DNA of 60,884 nt from Verrucomicrobiaceae bacterium (GCA_016795365.1 JAEUHN010000003.1:1-60884), one strand, 5' to 3'; shown: positions 7,546-16,586, counted from the first letter of the stretch. Numbers and translations are program-made. The notes: a model not told the origin generated them from the sequence alone.

Positions 7546-10299
7546 TCACTCGAAGCGCTTGATGTCCGCCTTCGCGCGCAGTCCGGCCAACCACTTCTCC
7601 ACCTCAACCGCAGAGCGTTCGGCTTTGATCGCCTTCTCAATCTCGGCCTTCACACTGTCGAGCGGGCGGAGTTCGCCACCGGTGCGTTCGTCCACGCGGA
7701 GGATGATGAGGGATGACTTGTCCTCAATCACGGGAGCGAGCTGGCCGACCTTGGTGGTGCGGGCTGGACCTTGGAATGCAGGGCTGATGGCTTTGAGTTC
7801 CATCACGTCCCAGCTTCCGCCGTGGGAAGCGCGGCTGTCCTGGCTGTGCGCTTTCGCAAGCGCAGCAAAGTCCGCACCGGCGCTGAGCTTGGCGTGGAGT
7901 TCGTCGGCGAGTTTCTTCGATGCGTCGGTGTTCTTCGGGAGGGTGATGGTGCTGATCTTGACCTCGGTCTTGCCGGTGAAACGATCCGCGTGCGCCTTGT
8001 AGTAGGCTTCCACTTCAGCCGGAGTCGCGGGCTCGGGCTTGCCGCCGAATTTGCTGCGCATGATCTGGACGATCGTCATCTTCTCGCGCATCTCGCGAAA
8101 CTTCTCCATGGTGATGCCCTGCTTGGCGAGTTGCTGCACGAGAGCATCGCGGTCACCTTTGAACTGGGTCTTGATGATGCTCTCGATGTCGTCCGCGACG
8201 TATTCGGGCTTGATGCTGCCGCCGATCTTCTTGAACTCGGCAAGAACGAGCTGGCGATCAATCAGCTGATCCACGGCCCTGCGACGCAGCTCGGCCTTGG
8301 GCAGCGGCTTGTCTCGGTGGCGGTAGGCCTCGGACGATATGACTTCAGGCAGTTCGGTATCGAGAATCACTTGGCCATTCACGGATGCCGCCGGCTTTGC
8401 CTTTGCAGAAGACGCGGGCGTTGGTTGCTCGGGCAGGAGCTTCGTCTGTGCGGGGCCTTTCACGGTGAACCGACCCTTGACGTCCACGATCATCATCGTG
8501 GATGCGGCGGTCGCTGCGATGACATTCTTGCCATCACTCACGGTGGGCCATCCTTTCAGCGTCAGGGTGCCTTTCTCTGCGTCGTAGCTGAGGTGTTGGC
8601 CAGAGCCTTCATAGGCTCGCCCCTTGGAGTCATGGTAGGAGACCGTCACGAGCTTGCCGGTAGCGATGGCCTTATCAATCTGAGAGTAGGTCTCTTTCGC
8701 CTGGCCAGATGCGCTGGCTTTCGTGTCCTTGATCGTCACCTCGATCCGGTCATCGGCTGAAATGGTGAACTGTGGGTGAGTAAGTTTCACCTGGCCGATG
8801 TAAGCGATCCTTCCGTGGTCGGGATCAAACTCAGCCGCGTCCGCGCTGACAACAACGGGTCTGATGTCTGGCAATGGTGTGAGGGCTTGTGCTTGGGGCT
8901 TCTCCGCTGCTTCGGCATTCCTCTTCTTTGACGCTTCAGCTTCCTCTTTGGTGCCGAAGTAGATGCCACCCAACACCTTGCCGCCTTTGATCGGGTAGAA
9001 GCTGACGTGGGGCAGACCAGCGTGCGGATTCGGATACACGAGGGTGAATGGGCCTTTGCCTTTCTTCACGCTCATTCGCTGCTGTCGGTCGGGCTTGGTT
9101 TGGGCGTGGTCCTTGTCGGTGGCGGTGATGTGGAAGGCGAGCACCGCCTCGTCCTGGCTTGCGAGTTCATAGTCGCCGCTGACAGCGATGAGGGCGTCGG
9201 AGCGATTCACGCTCGTAATGTGAATGGCGTCACCTTTGGCAAACTCGGAAGCACCGATGTGGAAACTCGGTGCCTCTGCACGAGTCGCGCCGAGAGCCCC
9301 CAGACCAAGGATTGCCGCCGCTGCGAGCAGTCCCTTCAGCGGATGAGCGCGCTCAAAGCGAGCAATGGCCGCGATGCGCGACTTCACTGCCGCGTGGTCG
9401 CCGAACATCCCGACGAGACCAAGGCAAAACCCGTGCGGCTGGCAAGTCGCCTGCACCTTCAACAACGCCAGCCCGTAGTCGATGCGGCAGTCGCGTGAAG
9501 ACGAAGCGAGCACCTGGGCATCACACGCTGCCTCGCGATCATGGCGAACGCGCGCCGCCACGAACCACAGCAATGGATTGAACCAATGGAGAGCCTGCAG
9601 CACGCAGAACAACGCATTGAGCGGCAAGTCCCAGCGCTTCAGGTGCATGAGTTCATGCCGCAAGACCAGCGCTGCCTCTGCCTCGGTGAACGCGGATTCA
9701 AAATCCACCGGCAGCAACACCACCGGCCGCCACAAGCCCGCCACCGCTGGGCTGGCCACGCGAGGGGACATCCACACGTCCGGCACACGGCGCAGCTTGA
9801 GATCGTGCGCGACTTCTTGCATCAAGGCCTGCAGCCACGGGCTCACGGCCACGGCCGATCGTCGGCAGCGACGCATCTCGGTGAGGTAAAAGCCCAGCCC
9901 ACCCGTGATGACGAGCGCAGCACCAGCCGCCCAGACCCAGGCGATCACCTGCTGCCAGTCGATGCTGTCCGGTGCCAGAGAAACAGGAACCGCCACGCTT
10001 GGTGATGCCGAGGTCTCCATCATCGGCGTGAATTCCATCGGCACCACATCCGCCACCGGCTCCGACGCGATGATCGTGGCCGATTCCTTGGATGCCAGCC
10101 ATGCCTCCGCACTCCACCGACTCTCCGGCAACACCGGCGCGACGAGCACGAACAGCACCGGCAGCCACATGGCATAACGCCAGCGAGCAGAAAGATGACC
10201 GCGCATGGCGGCTTGAAAACAAAGCACAGCACCGGCGAGCAGCGAGGCGCGCAGGCTGGTATCGACGATCCAGGAGAAGAGCGAGTGAAGCGTGTTCAT
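7546..10299 (-). CDS. M56 (BlaR1/MecR1-like) peptidase fused to an OstA/LptA-like domain and a PpiC-type foldase domain
   Basis: A single 917-residue frame with three recognisable parts. Residues 1-340 are an M56 membrane metalloprotease: several hydrophobic helices, RHELMHLKRWD with the zinc site HELMH at 215-219, and REAACD near 255-260 supplying the third ligand. BlaR1/MecR1 proteins cleave their partner repressor. Residues about 345-470 form a beta-rich linker. Residues about 480-625 resemble the OstA/LptA lipopolysaccharide-transport fold (VVVSADAAEFDPDHGRIAYIG, then YEGSGQHLSYDAEKGTLTLKG). Residues about 635-917 resemble SurA/PpiC peptidyl-prolyl isomerases (NGQVILDTEL, VDQLIDRQLVLAEF, then a parvulin segment with SRASHGGSWDVMELKAISPAFQ). 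The gene lies 5 bp downstream of the BlaI-type repressor, its expected partner. Normal M56 sensors carry a penicillin-binding or short periplasmic domain instead, so this output side is unusual. Confidence 0.88.
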   Translation of the reverse strand: MNTLHSLFSWIVDTSLRASLLAGAVLCFQAAMRGHLSARWRYAMWLPVLFVLVAPVLPESRWSAEAWLASKESATIIASEPVADVVPMEFTPMMETSASPSVAVPVSLAPDSIDWQQVIAWVWAAGAALVITGGLGFYLTEMRRCRRSAVAVSPWLQALMQEVAHDLKLRRVPDVWMSPRVASPAVAGLWRPVVLLPVDFESAFTEAEAALVLRHELMHLKRWDLPLNALFCVLQALHWFNPLLWFVAARVRHDREAACDAQVLASSSRDCRIDYGLALLKVQATCQPHGFCLGLVGMFGDHAAVKSRIAAIARFERAHPLKGLLAAAAILGLGALGATRAEAPSFHIGASEFAKGDAIHITSVNRSDALIAVSGDYELASQDEAVLAFHITATDKDHAQTKPDRQQRMSVKKGKGPFTLVYPNPHAGLPHVSFYPIKGGKVLGGIYFGTKEEAEASKKRNAEAAEKPQAQALTPLPDIRPVVVSADAAEFDPDHGRIAYIGQVKLTHPQFTISADDRIEVTIKDTKASASGQAKETYSQIDKAIATGKLVTVSYHDSKGRAYEGSGQHLSYDAEKGTLTLKGWPTVSDGKNVIAATAASTMMIVDVKGRFTVKGPAQTKLLPEQPTPASSAKAKPAASVNGQVILDTELPEVISSEAYRHRDKPLPKAELRRRAVDQLIDRQLVLAEFKKIGGSIKPEYVADDIESIIKTQFKGDRDALVQQLAKQGITMEKFREMREKMTIVQIMRSKFGGKPEPATPAEVEAYYKAHADRFTGKTEVKISTITLPKNTDASKKLADELHAKLSAGADFAALAKAHSQDSRASHGGSWDVMELKAISPAFQGPARTTKVGQLAPVIEDKSSLIILRVDERTGGELRPLDSVKAEIEKAIKAERSAVEVEKWLAGLRAKADIKRFE

Positions 10300-10304
10300 G
10301 GCGT

Positions 10305-10682
10305 TTACTTGGTGGTGTTCTGATCCAGCAGTTTCTTGAGTTCACGCACCTCATCGGGCGTGAGTTTGGCGTTGGAGGCGAAATGGACGAGCAGCGGCTT
10401 GGCCGCGCCGCGGAAGATGCGTTGCATGAAGGACTCGCTCTCTGCTTGCACGCAGTCCTCCCGCTTCACCGCAGGCGTGAAGGCGCGGGTGCCGCTGGCA
10501 TTCTCCTTCACCTTGAGCGCGCCCTTCTCGACGAGCCTCGTGAGCAAGGTGCGCACGGTATTCTCAGCCCAGCCCATAGTGGGGCGCAGCACCTTGGTGA
10601 CTTCGGAGGCGGTCTGTGGAGCGCTCTCCCACAGGGCTTCCATGACGGACCATTCAGACTCGGAGATGTCAGGCGGATTCAT
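10305..10682 (-). CDS. BlaI/MecI/CopY-family transcriptional repressor
   Basis: A 125-residue winged-helix repressor of the BlaI/MecI family. The N-terminal half has the family pattern ISESEWSVMEALWE, then TASEVTKVL and the recognition region WAENTVRTLLTRLVEKGAL. The C-terminal dimerisation part follows, with AFTPAVKREDC. In BlaR1/BlaI systems the repressor is inactivated when the M56 peptidase senses a signal. Here the M56 fusion follows 5 bp downstream on the same strand. Two BlaI-type boxes lie 15-51 bp upstream of this start, so the pair is probably autoregulated. The ATG at 10682 is preferred; an in-frame GTG sits three codons further up. Confidence 0.93.
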   Translation of the reverse strand: MNPPDISESEWSVMEALWESAPQTASEVTKVLRPTMGWAENTVRTLLTRLVEKGALKVKENASGTRAFTPAVKREDCVQAESESFMQRIFRGAAKPLLVHFASNAKLTPDEVRELKKLLDQNTTK

Positions 10683-10696
10683 TTCGCCCACACTTC

Positions 10697-10733
10697 ACTA
10701 CATTTGTCGTGATATGTCCACTACAAATGTGGT
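10697..10733. promoter_or_regulatory. Twin BlaI/MecI-type operator
   Basis: Two imperfect palindromes of the type ACTACAnnTGTnGT: ACTACATTTGTCGT at 10697-10710 and ACTACAAATGTGGT at 10720-10733, with centres 23 bp apart. Together the two also form a larger inverted repeat (12-base arms CACTACATTTGT and ACAAATGTGGTG with one mismatch). The TACA-N2-TGT core matches the known BlaI/MecI operator consensus. The position directly upstream of the repressor gene supports autoregulation of repressor and M56 peptidase. Confidence 0.75.
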
Positions 10734-10782
10734 GACGGACGAAAATATCGGGCCGAAGTGCCTGTTCGCGAGCCTCCCCGGC

Positions 10783-12267
10783 CTACTTCGCTGCCGGATA
10801 CACCAGCTCTTCAATCTTGAAGTCCAGCCCGTCCTTCTTCCCTCCTTTGCCGACGAGATCATTCACGTCGAACCATGTCACATAGACGAAGAAGCAAAGC
10901 AGGGTGGCGACGCACGCGAACTGCACGCCTTCCATGATCTTGGTTGGCAGGAGTGAGCCCTTTCGGATCCATTCGCCGAAGGCCATCACGATGTGGCCGC
11001 CGTCGAAGACTGGGAAGGGGAAGAGGTTCATGATGGCGAGGTTCACGTTCAGGATCACGCTGAACCACAGCACCCAACGCCAGCCGTTCGGGGCGCTGAG
11101 GAAGTTGGTGTAGGTATTGAGAATCTTGACCGGACCGCCCATCTGCTGGAAGCCGACATCGCCCTTGGTGTTGAACACGCCGGAGAAGGTGCGGAACATC
11201 ATGGTGGAAGCATCCTTGAGCTGCTTCGAAGGCGCGGGATACAGGAGGTCACGACCGGTGACGTCGAGTGAGTTGCTGAAGACGATGCCGGAGAGAGCGA
11301 GGCCTTTGGCAAAGACGTCGTCGGGGATCTCTTTGGGCTTCTCAGGCGCAACGGGCGTGAGGTTCACTTCGGAGGACTGGCCATCGCGAGTGATGGTCAG
11401 CTTCGACGGACTGGAGGTCTTGCTTTTGAAGACGGTGTAGGCTGCGCTTGGGCTGTAGATCTTGGTTCCATCTACATGGGTGACGATGTCGCCTTTCTTC
11501 AATCCGGCGAGATCCGCACCGCTGCCCTTGAGGACTTCTTCAATGGCTGTGCTGGTGGCTGGTGCGATGCCAACGGTGCGCAGCCCACGACGTTGAGTGA
11601 GTGTTCCCGCAGGCACATCGAAGCCCGTCTTGACGATGATTGGATCGGCGACGCCTTCACGCTTCACCTTGAACTCAATCTGCTCGCCTTTGCTGAAGGC
11701 GATGCGTTCACGCACGCTGTCGATGGGGTTGTCCCAGCTCTGAACAGGCACGCCGTCGATGGCGAGGATGGTGTCGCCCATCTTGAAGTCGGACTTGGCA
11801 GCTGCGGAGTCAGGCTTCATCCAGCCGACCGTGGTGGTGTGCATGCGGCGGTCTGGATAACCCACGAGGAACACGAGCCATGCGAAGACTACGGCAAGCA
11901 GGAAGCTGAAGAGAGGTCCGGCGAAGGCGACGATGATCTTGTCCAGAGGGGTGATCAGCGGGAGCTTTTCGCCCTTGTCTTCTTCGCCTTCCAGCCCGCC
12001 CATCGGTCCCATTTGCGGGAGCTGAACGAAGCCGCCGAGAGGGATGGAGCCCAGGCCGTATTCCACGCCGTTGAAGGTTCGCTTCCACAGCGGCTTGCCG
12101 AACCAGACATAAAACTTTTCCACTTTAAGTCCACGCCAGCGGGCGGCGAGGAAGTGGCCCCATTCATGGACGACGATCAGCAGATTGAGCACAAAGATGG
12201 CTTCAAGCAGGACGATGATAAAGCGCAGGATTTCTCCGAAAGTGCCGAGTGAGGAAAGCCATTCCAT
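10783..12267 (-). CDS. rseP: RIP metalloprotease (site-2 protease), RseP family
   Basis: A 494-residue inner-membrane zinc protease that cleaves transmembrane segments, classically of anti-sigma factors such as RseA, in envelope stress signalling. The zinc site HEWGH is at residues 34-38 within the first membrane helix. The distal motif NLFPFPVFDGGH lies in the C-terminal membrane core. Between them are periplasmic PDZ domains (SDFKMGDTILAIDGVPV near 165 and GADLAGLKKGDIVTHVDG near 250). An acidic insert (MGGLEGEEDKGEK near 87-99) follows the conserved LGSIPLGGFVQ block. The ATG at 12267 puts HEWGH at the usual distance. It lies next to the BlaI/M56 pair, so several regulated intramembrane or envelope proteases are neighbours. 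Confidence 0.94.
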   Translation of the reverse strand: MEWLSSLGTFGEILRFIIVLLEAIFVLNLLIVVHEWGHFLAARWRGLKVEKFYVWFGKPLWKRTFNGVEYGLGSIPLGGFVQLPQMGPMGGLEGEEDKGEKLPLITPLDKIIVAFAGPLFSFLLAVVFAWLVFLVGYPDRRMHTTTVGWMKPDSAAAKSDFKMGDTILAIDGVPVQSWDNPIDSVRERIAFSKGEQIEFKVKREGVADPIIVKTGFDVPAGTLTQRRGLRTVGIAPATSTAIEEVLKGSGADLAGLKKGDIVTHVDGTKIYSPSAAYTVFKSKTSSPSKLTITRDGQSSEVNLTPVAPEKPKEIPDDVFAKGLALSGIVFSNSLDVTGRDLLYPAPSKQLKDASTMMFRTFSGVFNTKGDVGFQQMGGPVKILNTYTNFLSAPNGWRWVLWFSVILNVNLAIMNLFPFPVFDGGHIVMAFGEWIRKGSLLPTKIMEGVQFACVATLLCFFVYVTWFDVNDLVGKGGKKDGLDFKIEELVYPAAK

Positions 12268-12449
12268 AGGATGAGACGAGGGGATCGAGGGATAAAGGTT
12301 CAGCAGGCAGAGGCGCGCACTGAGCCGGAAAACTACGCTTGTCGGGGGGTGCCCGCAAACAGTTGGCTTTCATCTTGAAGTTTTTTTAGCCGTGCCCGAA
12401 GTCTCCCCTCGGGCGTCGATTCGCGGATTCGGCGTCGTTTTCTCTCTGC

Positions 12450-13265
12450 ATGTCCTATGTTCTCATCATCGCTGGCCTGATCGTTTTTGGTTACGCCTGC
12501 CGCACTTTCGAAAATCGTCTGCTGGCCAAGGCAGGCTGGATCGCGATGCTCGCGGCCACTTATGTGGGTGGGCTGTGGCTTTCAGGAAGTCATGCGGGCG
12601 GGGCTGCCTCGATGGCCCTGTGGTTTGTGTTGCCGTGGATCGATATCGTGAGCCGTGTGCGGCACCTGCGCTTTCCCTTGCTCAATGAGGTGGGCCACCG
12701 GTTCCCCCCTTCCCGCGAGGTATTCCCGGACCTGGGTGAAATCACAGCAGAGATCGAGAAGGAAGGTTTTGAGGAAGCGGAGAACGCGGGCTGGCGATGG
12801 GAGGACATGGATCACTTCATGCGCCTCTTTTACCATGCCGAGCATCGCACTCAGGCGGCGATCACGCTGGCACAGCAGGAGGGCTTTGCGATGTCCTACG
12901 TGAGTGTCACGTCGCGCACGACGGATGGTCGCATCTTCACCACCTCGAATTACCCGTTCTCGTTCACGATGAAGTTCGGCCCTGACCATCAGGTGAACCG
13001 CTACGAGGCGGCGCAGTCGTTTGAAGACCTCATGGCCAGCCATCGACAGTTCATGGCGGATCAAGGAGTCGAGACCAGCCAGCTTGCGGAACTCGATGCT
13101 GAGACGCTGAGCGACCTTCTGGAGCACGACATGGAGAAGCAGATCCGCCACAACGTGAGTGTGGGTGTGCTCGAGCCTGCCGATGAAGAAAATGTCTTCC
13201 GCTATTCCTGGCGCGGCTGCTGGTTCCTCTGGATTCAGGTAGTCAAAGACATGATCAGGGTCTGA
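12450..13265 (+). CDS. Hypothetical membrane protein with cytoplasmic domain
   Basis: I do not recognise this 271-residue protein. The N-terminus has two or three membrane helices (YVLIIAGLIVFGYAC, IAMLAATYVGGLWL and AASMALWFVLPWIDI, within the first 70 residues). The rest is soluble and looks like an alpha/beta domain (about 90-210) followed by an acidic helical stretch (LAELDAETLSDLLEHDMEKQ). It ends in a Trp-rich tail, WRGCWFLWIQVVKDMIRV. The leader TTTTCTCTCTGC before the ATG has no Shine-Dalgarno. The gene converges with the FAD oxidoreductase gene and overlaps it by 11 bp. The 182 bp upstream show no further gene. Confidence 0.75.
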   Translation: MSYVLIIAGLIVFGYACRTFENRLLAKAGWIAMLAATYVGGLWLSGSHAGGAASMALWFVLPWIDIVSRVRHLRFPLLNEVGHRFPPSREVFPDLGEITAEIEKEGFEEAENAGWRWEDMDHFMRLFYHAEHRTQAAITLAQQEGFAMSYVSVTSRTTDGRIFTTSNYPFSFTMKFGPDHQVNRYEAAQSFEDLMASHRQFMADQGVETSQLAELDAETLSDLLEHDMEKQIRHNVSVGVLEPADEENVFRYSWRGCWFLWIQVVKDMIRV

Positions 13266-14448
13266 ACGCGGTCGCCATCTGGCCCGCCGCTTGTCCCGTG
13301 GCAAGGCAGGTGCCCATGACGCGGACGGAGGCCAGTGCTTCGTGATCGCATGATAGACAACGTCCTGCGAAAAACATGCCGGGCAGTGAACTGGAGCGCA
13401 GGCATGAGCTGGGAATGCCGGCGGGTTCCGGCTGATCGAAGTATCGGAACTTGGGACCACGCGCCGTTTCGCGCATCTCCAGCGGCCATCCCGCGAGAGC
13501 GGCCTCGTCGTCGAATCGACGGCTGCGGATCAGGTCGTCTGCCGTGAGCACATAATCGCCAAGCCACCGTGCCGATTCGCGAACGCCTGCGTGAACCGGC
13601 AACGAAGGTGGGGTAATGCTGCCGAACGAAGGGTGGCTCGAGTGGAGGAAGTCCCAGACGGCATGGGCGAGGGCGCGACCTTCAGATTCGAGGTGCAGGC
13701 GTTGATCGGAGTCCGTTGGGTCCCAGCGATCGCCGCCCGCTTCGAGGTCAGTCGAAACGAACACCTCACCTTTGGCAGGGGAGGCTCGCAAGGTGGTGCC
13801 CAGAGCCGCCGCAGGGAGCGCTCCGGCCTTCACCGCTCTCACAATGAGCGCCGCCGTGCGCAGCCGGAGCGGCTCATCAAGTTCATCCTTCAGCCCGTGA
13901 AACGACCAGACATAAGCGGGTCGATAAAGGCGTGCTGAAGCGGCGAGATCCCAGTGCGTGTCGCCCAGCAATCGAGCAAGAAGCGCCTCGCCTGTGGTAT
14001 CGATCACGGCACGAGAATGGATGGTGCGGTCGCCCAGGGTGATGGTCCAGCCTGGAGCCAAAGCCGTGACCTCAGTGGCCGTGAGAACTGTCAAATGTCG
14101 TTCCTCAGCGCAGAGTTCGGCGGTCAGTTGGGCAAGGTCGGCAGGACGATGACGAAGCACATACACACGGCCCATGAGATCGGCTTTATGGATGCCACTG
14201 CGTTGCATCAGAGCCATTCCAATCTCGGATGGGATGCCTGGGTTCAGCCATTGAGGCCCCCGTGAAACATCAGGATGAAAAAGCCCGCAGAAGGTATGCA
14301 CCATCGCATTGGTGCCCATGCCACCGAGCAACTGCTGGCGCTCGATGAGCAACGTGCGCGCACCTTGGCGTGCAGCGGCCAGGGCTGCAGCGACTCCGGC
14401 GCTACCACCGCCCACCACCGTGACATCGAATGCTTCTGGAGTGCTCAT
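13255..14448 (-). CDS. FAD-dependent oxidoreductase of the ACP cluster
   Basis: A 397-residue flavoprotein with an N-terminal Rossmann dinucleotide site [21 protein letters not shown] (residues 9-29). This is followed by LLGGMGTNAMVHTFCGLF, typical of the FAD_oxidored (PF12831) family, and by a C-terminal FAD block GMFFAGRCLSCDHEALASVRVMGTCLATGQAAG near 358-390. Substrate unknown; members oxidise or desaturate diverse compounds. It is the last gene of the minus-strand ACP/FabG operon and its ATG overlaps the ACP stop by four bases, so it is translationally coupled to that ACP. An acyl-ACP or lipid substrate is therefore an inference from context. Confidence 0.85.
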   Translation of the reverse strand: MSTPEAFDVTVVGGGSAGVAAALAAARQGARTLLIERQQLLGGMGTNAMVHTFCGLFHPDVSRGPQWLNPGIPSEIGMALMQRSGIHKADLMGRVYVLRHRPADLAQLTAELCAEERHLTVLTATEVTALAPGWTITLGDRTIHSRAVIDTTGEALLARLLGDTHWDLAASARLYRPAYVWSFHGLKDELDEPLRLRTAALIVRAVKAGALPAAALGTTLRASPAKGEVFVSTDLEAGGDRWDPTDSDQRLHLESEGRALAHAVWDFLHSSHPSFGSITPPSLPVHAGVRESARWLGDYVLTADDLIRSRRFDDEAALAGWPLEMRETARGPKFRYFDQPEPAGIPSSCLRSSSLPGMFFAGRCLSCDHEALASVRVMGTCLATGQAAGQMATAFRP

Positions 14449-14693
14449 GTCCGCTTCTCCGCCAAAAGCTGTGCCATGGCGGAAGCGGTCGCGAAATGGT
14501 CACGCGTCATGTCGCCCGGAGTGATGGCGATGCCAAAGCGATCCTCAATGTGCAGCAGCAGCTGCATCATGGCCATGGAGTCCATGCCGAGTGCGAAGAG
14601 GTCCGTCGAAGCCGTCACCGGTTCTGCGGATTCGATGATCTGATGTTCGAGGATGAGGCTGAGGACGGAGTCAGCAGTGATGTCAGCTGGCAT
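14445..14693 (-). CDS. Acyl carrier protein (first of two in the cluster)
   Basis: An 82-residue acyl carrier protein. The phosphopantetheine site is GMDSM, with Ser39 in the expected place at the start of helix II, followed by AMMQLLLHIEDRFGI. Such proteins carry acyl chains as thioesters for a partner synthase, reductase or transferase. The ATG at 14693 gives normal ACP length; an in-frame GTG lies five codons upstream. The start overlaps the end of the patatin gene by 11 bp and the stop overlaps the FAD oxidoreductase start by 4 bp. It is divergent in sequence from the second ACP at 16598-16846, so the two likely serve different steps. Confidence 0.87.
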   Translation of the reverse strand: MPADITADSVLSLILEHQIIESAEPVTASTDLFALGMDSMAMMQLLLHIEDRFGIAITPGDMTRDHFATASAMAQLLAEKRT

Positions 14694-15567
14694 GATGGGA
14701 AGAGGCACGGATCATCGAAGTGGCAGCTTCGGCGTCAAGCAGTGGGCGGAGTGTTTTGTCATGCCACTCCTGCGCTGCTCGATAACCCTGTTCATAGAAC
14801 GCACCCAGGCCCTGCCCGAAAAGCATCGGCGGACGCGGATGGATCGTGTTCACCACCAGCAGCTTTTTGCCTGCTTTGGCGGCGAGTTGCTCGCGGTAGT
14901 GGAGGAGTTGCAAACAAACAGCATCGTGGGCCGAGCCTGAGAGAGCGATCACGTTGGACGGAAAGAGGCGCGCGCGGGGAGCCGGCGGATGATCAATGCG
15001 ATGGGCAATGATCCAATCGACGTCGTCATCCTCGAACCAGAAGTCCATCGGCAGTTCGTGAACAACGCCTCCGTCGTGGTAGAGACGACCTTCGAATTCA
15101 ATGGGTGAAAACATCACCGGCACGCAGCAGCTCACCGCCATGGCTCTTGCGAGCGGACCCTTCTGGGCGAAGTGCGCCTGATGGTTGGTCAGGTCGGTCA
15201 TGGCAATCGTGAGGCGAGGGGAGTGGAGGTCTTCGATGCGGCGATTGCCAACAATCGATTCGAGATGCTGCACGGCCCCTTCCGAATGGAACACGCTTGG
15301 CTGACGCGAAAACCCGAGCCGTGAGAGTTGATGCCAGAGCCAGCGTGTCCGGCGCACAAACGACAAGCGCAAGGCATGGCGGAGCACCTCTGCCTTGATC
15401 CGTTCTTGCGAAAGGCCTGCGGCAAACAACCCGGCGGCGATCGCCCCCGCTGACGAGCCCGCGACGGCGACCGGTCGCACGCCTCGTTCATGCAAGCCGG
15501 CGAGGAATCCCGCGTGGGTGGCATAGCCGAGGAACGAAGCACCGAGGGTGATGGCGATGCGAGGCAT
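14683..15567 (-). CDS. Patatin-like phospholipase / acyl hydrolase
   Basis: A 294-residue patatin-family lipid acyl hydrolase. The nucleophile elbow is GSSAG near residue 38 and the catalytic dyad Asp is in HDGGVVHELP near 165; an oxyanion-type glycine stretch (LGASFLGYATHAGFLAGLHERG) opens the protein. Members hydrolyse or transfer acyl groups from lipids. No signal peptide is seen, so it probably acts in the cytoplasm or at the inner membrane face. It sits 11 bp after the LPG-synthase-like membrane gene and overlaps the ACP gene downstream. This suggests it releases or transfers acyl chains carried by these ACPs, which is an inference. The ATG at 15567 gives the expected MPRIAITLG beginning. 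Confidence 0.88.
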   Translation of the reverse strand: MPRIAITLGASFLGYATHAGFLAGLHERGVRPVAVAGSSAGAIAAGLFAAGLSQERIKAEVLRHALRLSFVRRTRWLWHQLSRLGFSRQPSVFHSEGAVQHLESIVGNRRIEDLHSPRLTIAMTDLTNHQAHFAQKGPLARAMAVSCCVPVMFSPIEFEGRLYHDGGVVHELPMDFWFEDDDVDWIIAHRIDHPPAPRARLFPSNVIALSGSAHDAVCLQLLHYREQLAAKAGKKLLVVNTIHPRPPMLFGQGLGAFYEQGYRAAQEWHDKTLRPLLDAEAATSMIRASSHHAS

Positions 15568-15578
15568 GGGAGAAGAGA

Positions 15579-16586
15579 TCAGCGCGCGGCTCCCAGTTCG
15601 GCGTTTTGGACCTCGGTGGCAACTGGTCGGCGGAAGGTGAATAGCAGTCCACCGACCAAGCCCCAACAAACGTTGAACAACCATCCTGCCAAGGAGGCTG
15701 AGACGCTGAGCGCATGAGGCAAGGCGACCAGTGAGGACATCAGCGTCTCGAAAGTCTTTTCACGCACGCCCAGGCCGGACACGGAGATGGGCAAGGCCGT
15801 CGCAACGTCAACGATTGGCATCGCGATGAGCACTGGCAGCACTGGAGCCTCGCCGCCCACGGCTCTCAGGGCGCAGTAGAAGGCGAGGAAAAACGTGAGG
15901 ATCACGCCGATGGAAATCCACACCGCGACCAACGCTGAGCGCCAGGAGTTCCAGAGAGGATCGAAGGTGTGTGACATCTTCTGCACAAAGGGAAAGCTCG
16001 CCAAACGGGGTGCGAACCGCCCCACAAACGCGATGAACCGGGGCGACAACGACAGGATCGACAGAATCATGAGGACCGATCCCACCACGAGAAAAACGGC
16101 AAAGCCACCGAGCATCGATTGCACTCGGGGAGCAAAGCTTGGCCATTGGTGCAGCGCGGCGAGGCCAAACCCAAAAAACAGCAGCGACATGCCAAACATA
16201 CCTGCCAGATGATCGACGATGATGCTCATGCCCGCCTGCGCCGCCATGCCTGGATGTCGGCGCTGAATCGCGAGCAAGCGATAGGCATCACCGCCCAATG
16301 TGCCGAGGGAGGTGATGTTGAAAAAGGCAGCCACGATGGTGGCTTCCAGCACTTCGCCGAATTGGATCGCGGCTACCTGAGGCTTGAGCACCACCCACCA
16401 GCGCCACGCACTGAATCCCAGGCTCGCGCCTGCGCACGCAATGCCTCCGAGTGCCCAGTGCCATTCGCGCGCCATCGTGCCGAGGTGCGGCAGAATCTGA
16501 CTGCTCAGTGAATGATCACGAAACAAGAGCCAAAGCAGAGCGCCGGAGATGAGCACGCGCACGGCGATGGTCAGCCCTGTTTTCAT
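15579..16586 (-). CDS. Lysylphosphatidylglycerol synthase TM-region-like membrane protein (UPF0104/AglD family)
   Basis: A 335-residue integral membrane protein with about eight hydrophobic helices of the LPG_synthase_TM family (PF03706). The family signature GLGVREKTFETL lies near residue 268, and NITSLGTLGGDAYRL near 90. Stand-alone members resemble the flippase half of MprF and are often found with glycolipid or lipid-modification genes. It is the third gene of the operon after FabG and an ACP, 11 bp after the ACP stop, and 11 bp before the patatin gene. I infer a role in moving or presenting a lipid product across the membrane; the substrate cannot be read from sequence. Confidence 0.87.
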   Translation of the reverse strand: MKTGLTIAVRVLISGALLWLLFRDHSLSSQILPHLGTMAREWHWALGGIACAGASLGFSAWRWWVVLKPQVAAIQFGEVLEATIVAAFFNITSLGTLGGDAYRLLAIQRRHPGMAAQAGMSIIVDHLAGMFGMSLLFFGFGLAALHQWPSFAPRVQSMLGGFAVFLVVGSVLMILSILSLSPRFIAFVGRFAPRLASFPFVQKMSHTFDPLWNSWRSALVAVWISIGVILTFFLAFYCALRAVGGEAPVLPVLIAMPIVDVATALPISVSGLGVREKTFETLMSSLVALPHALSVSASLAGWLFNVCWGLVGGLLFTFRRPVATEVQNAELGAAR

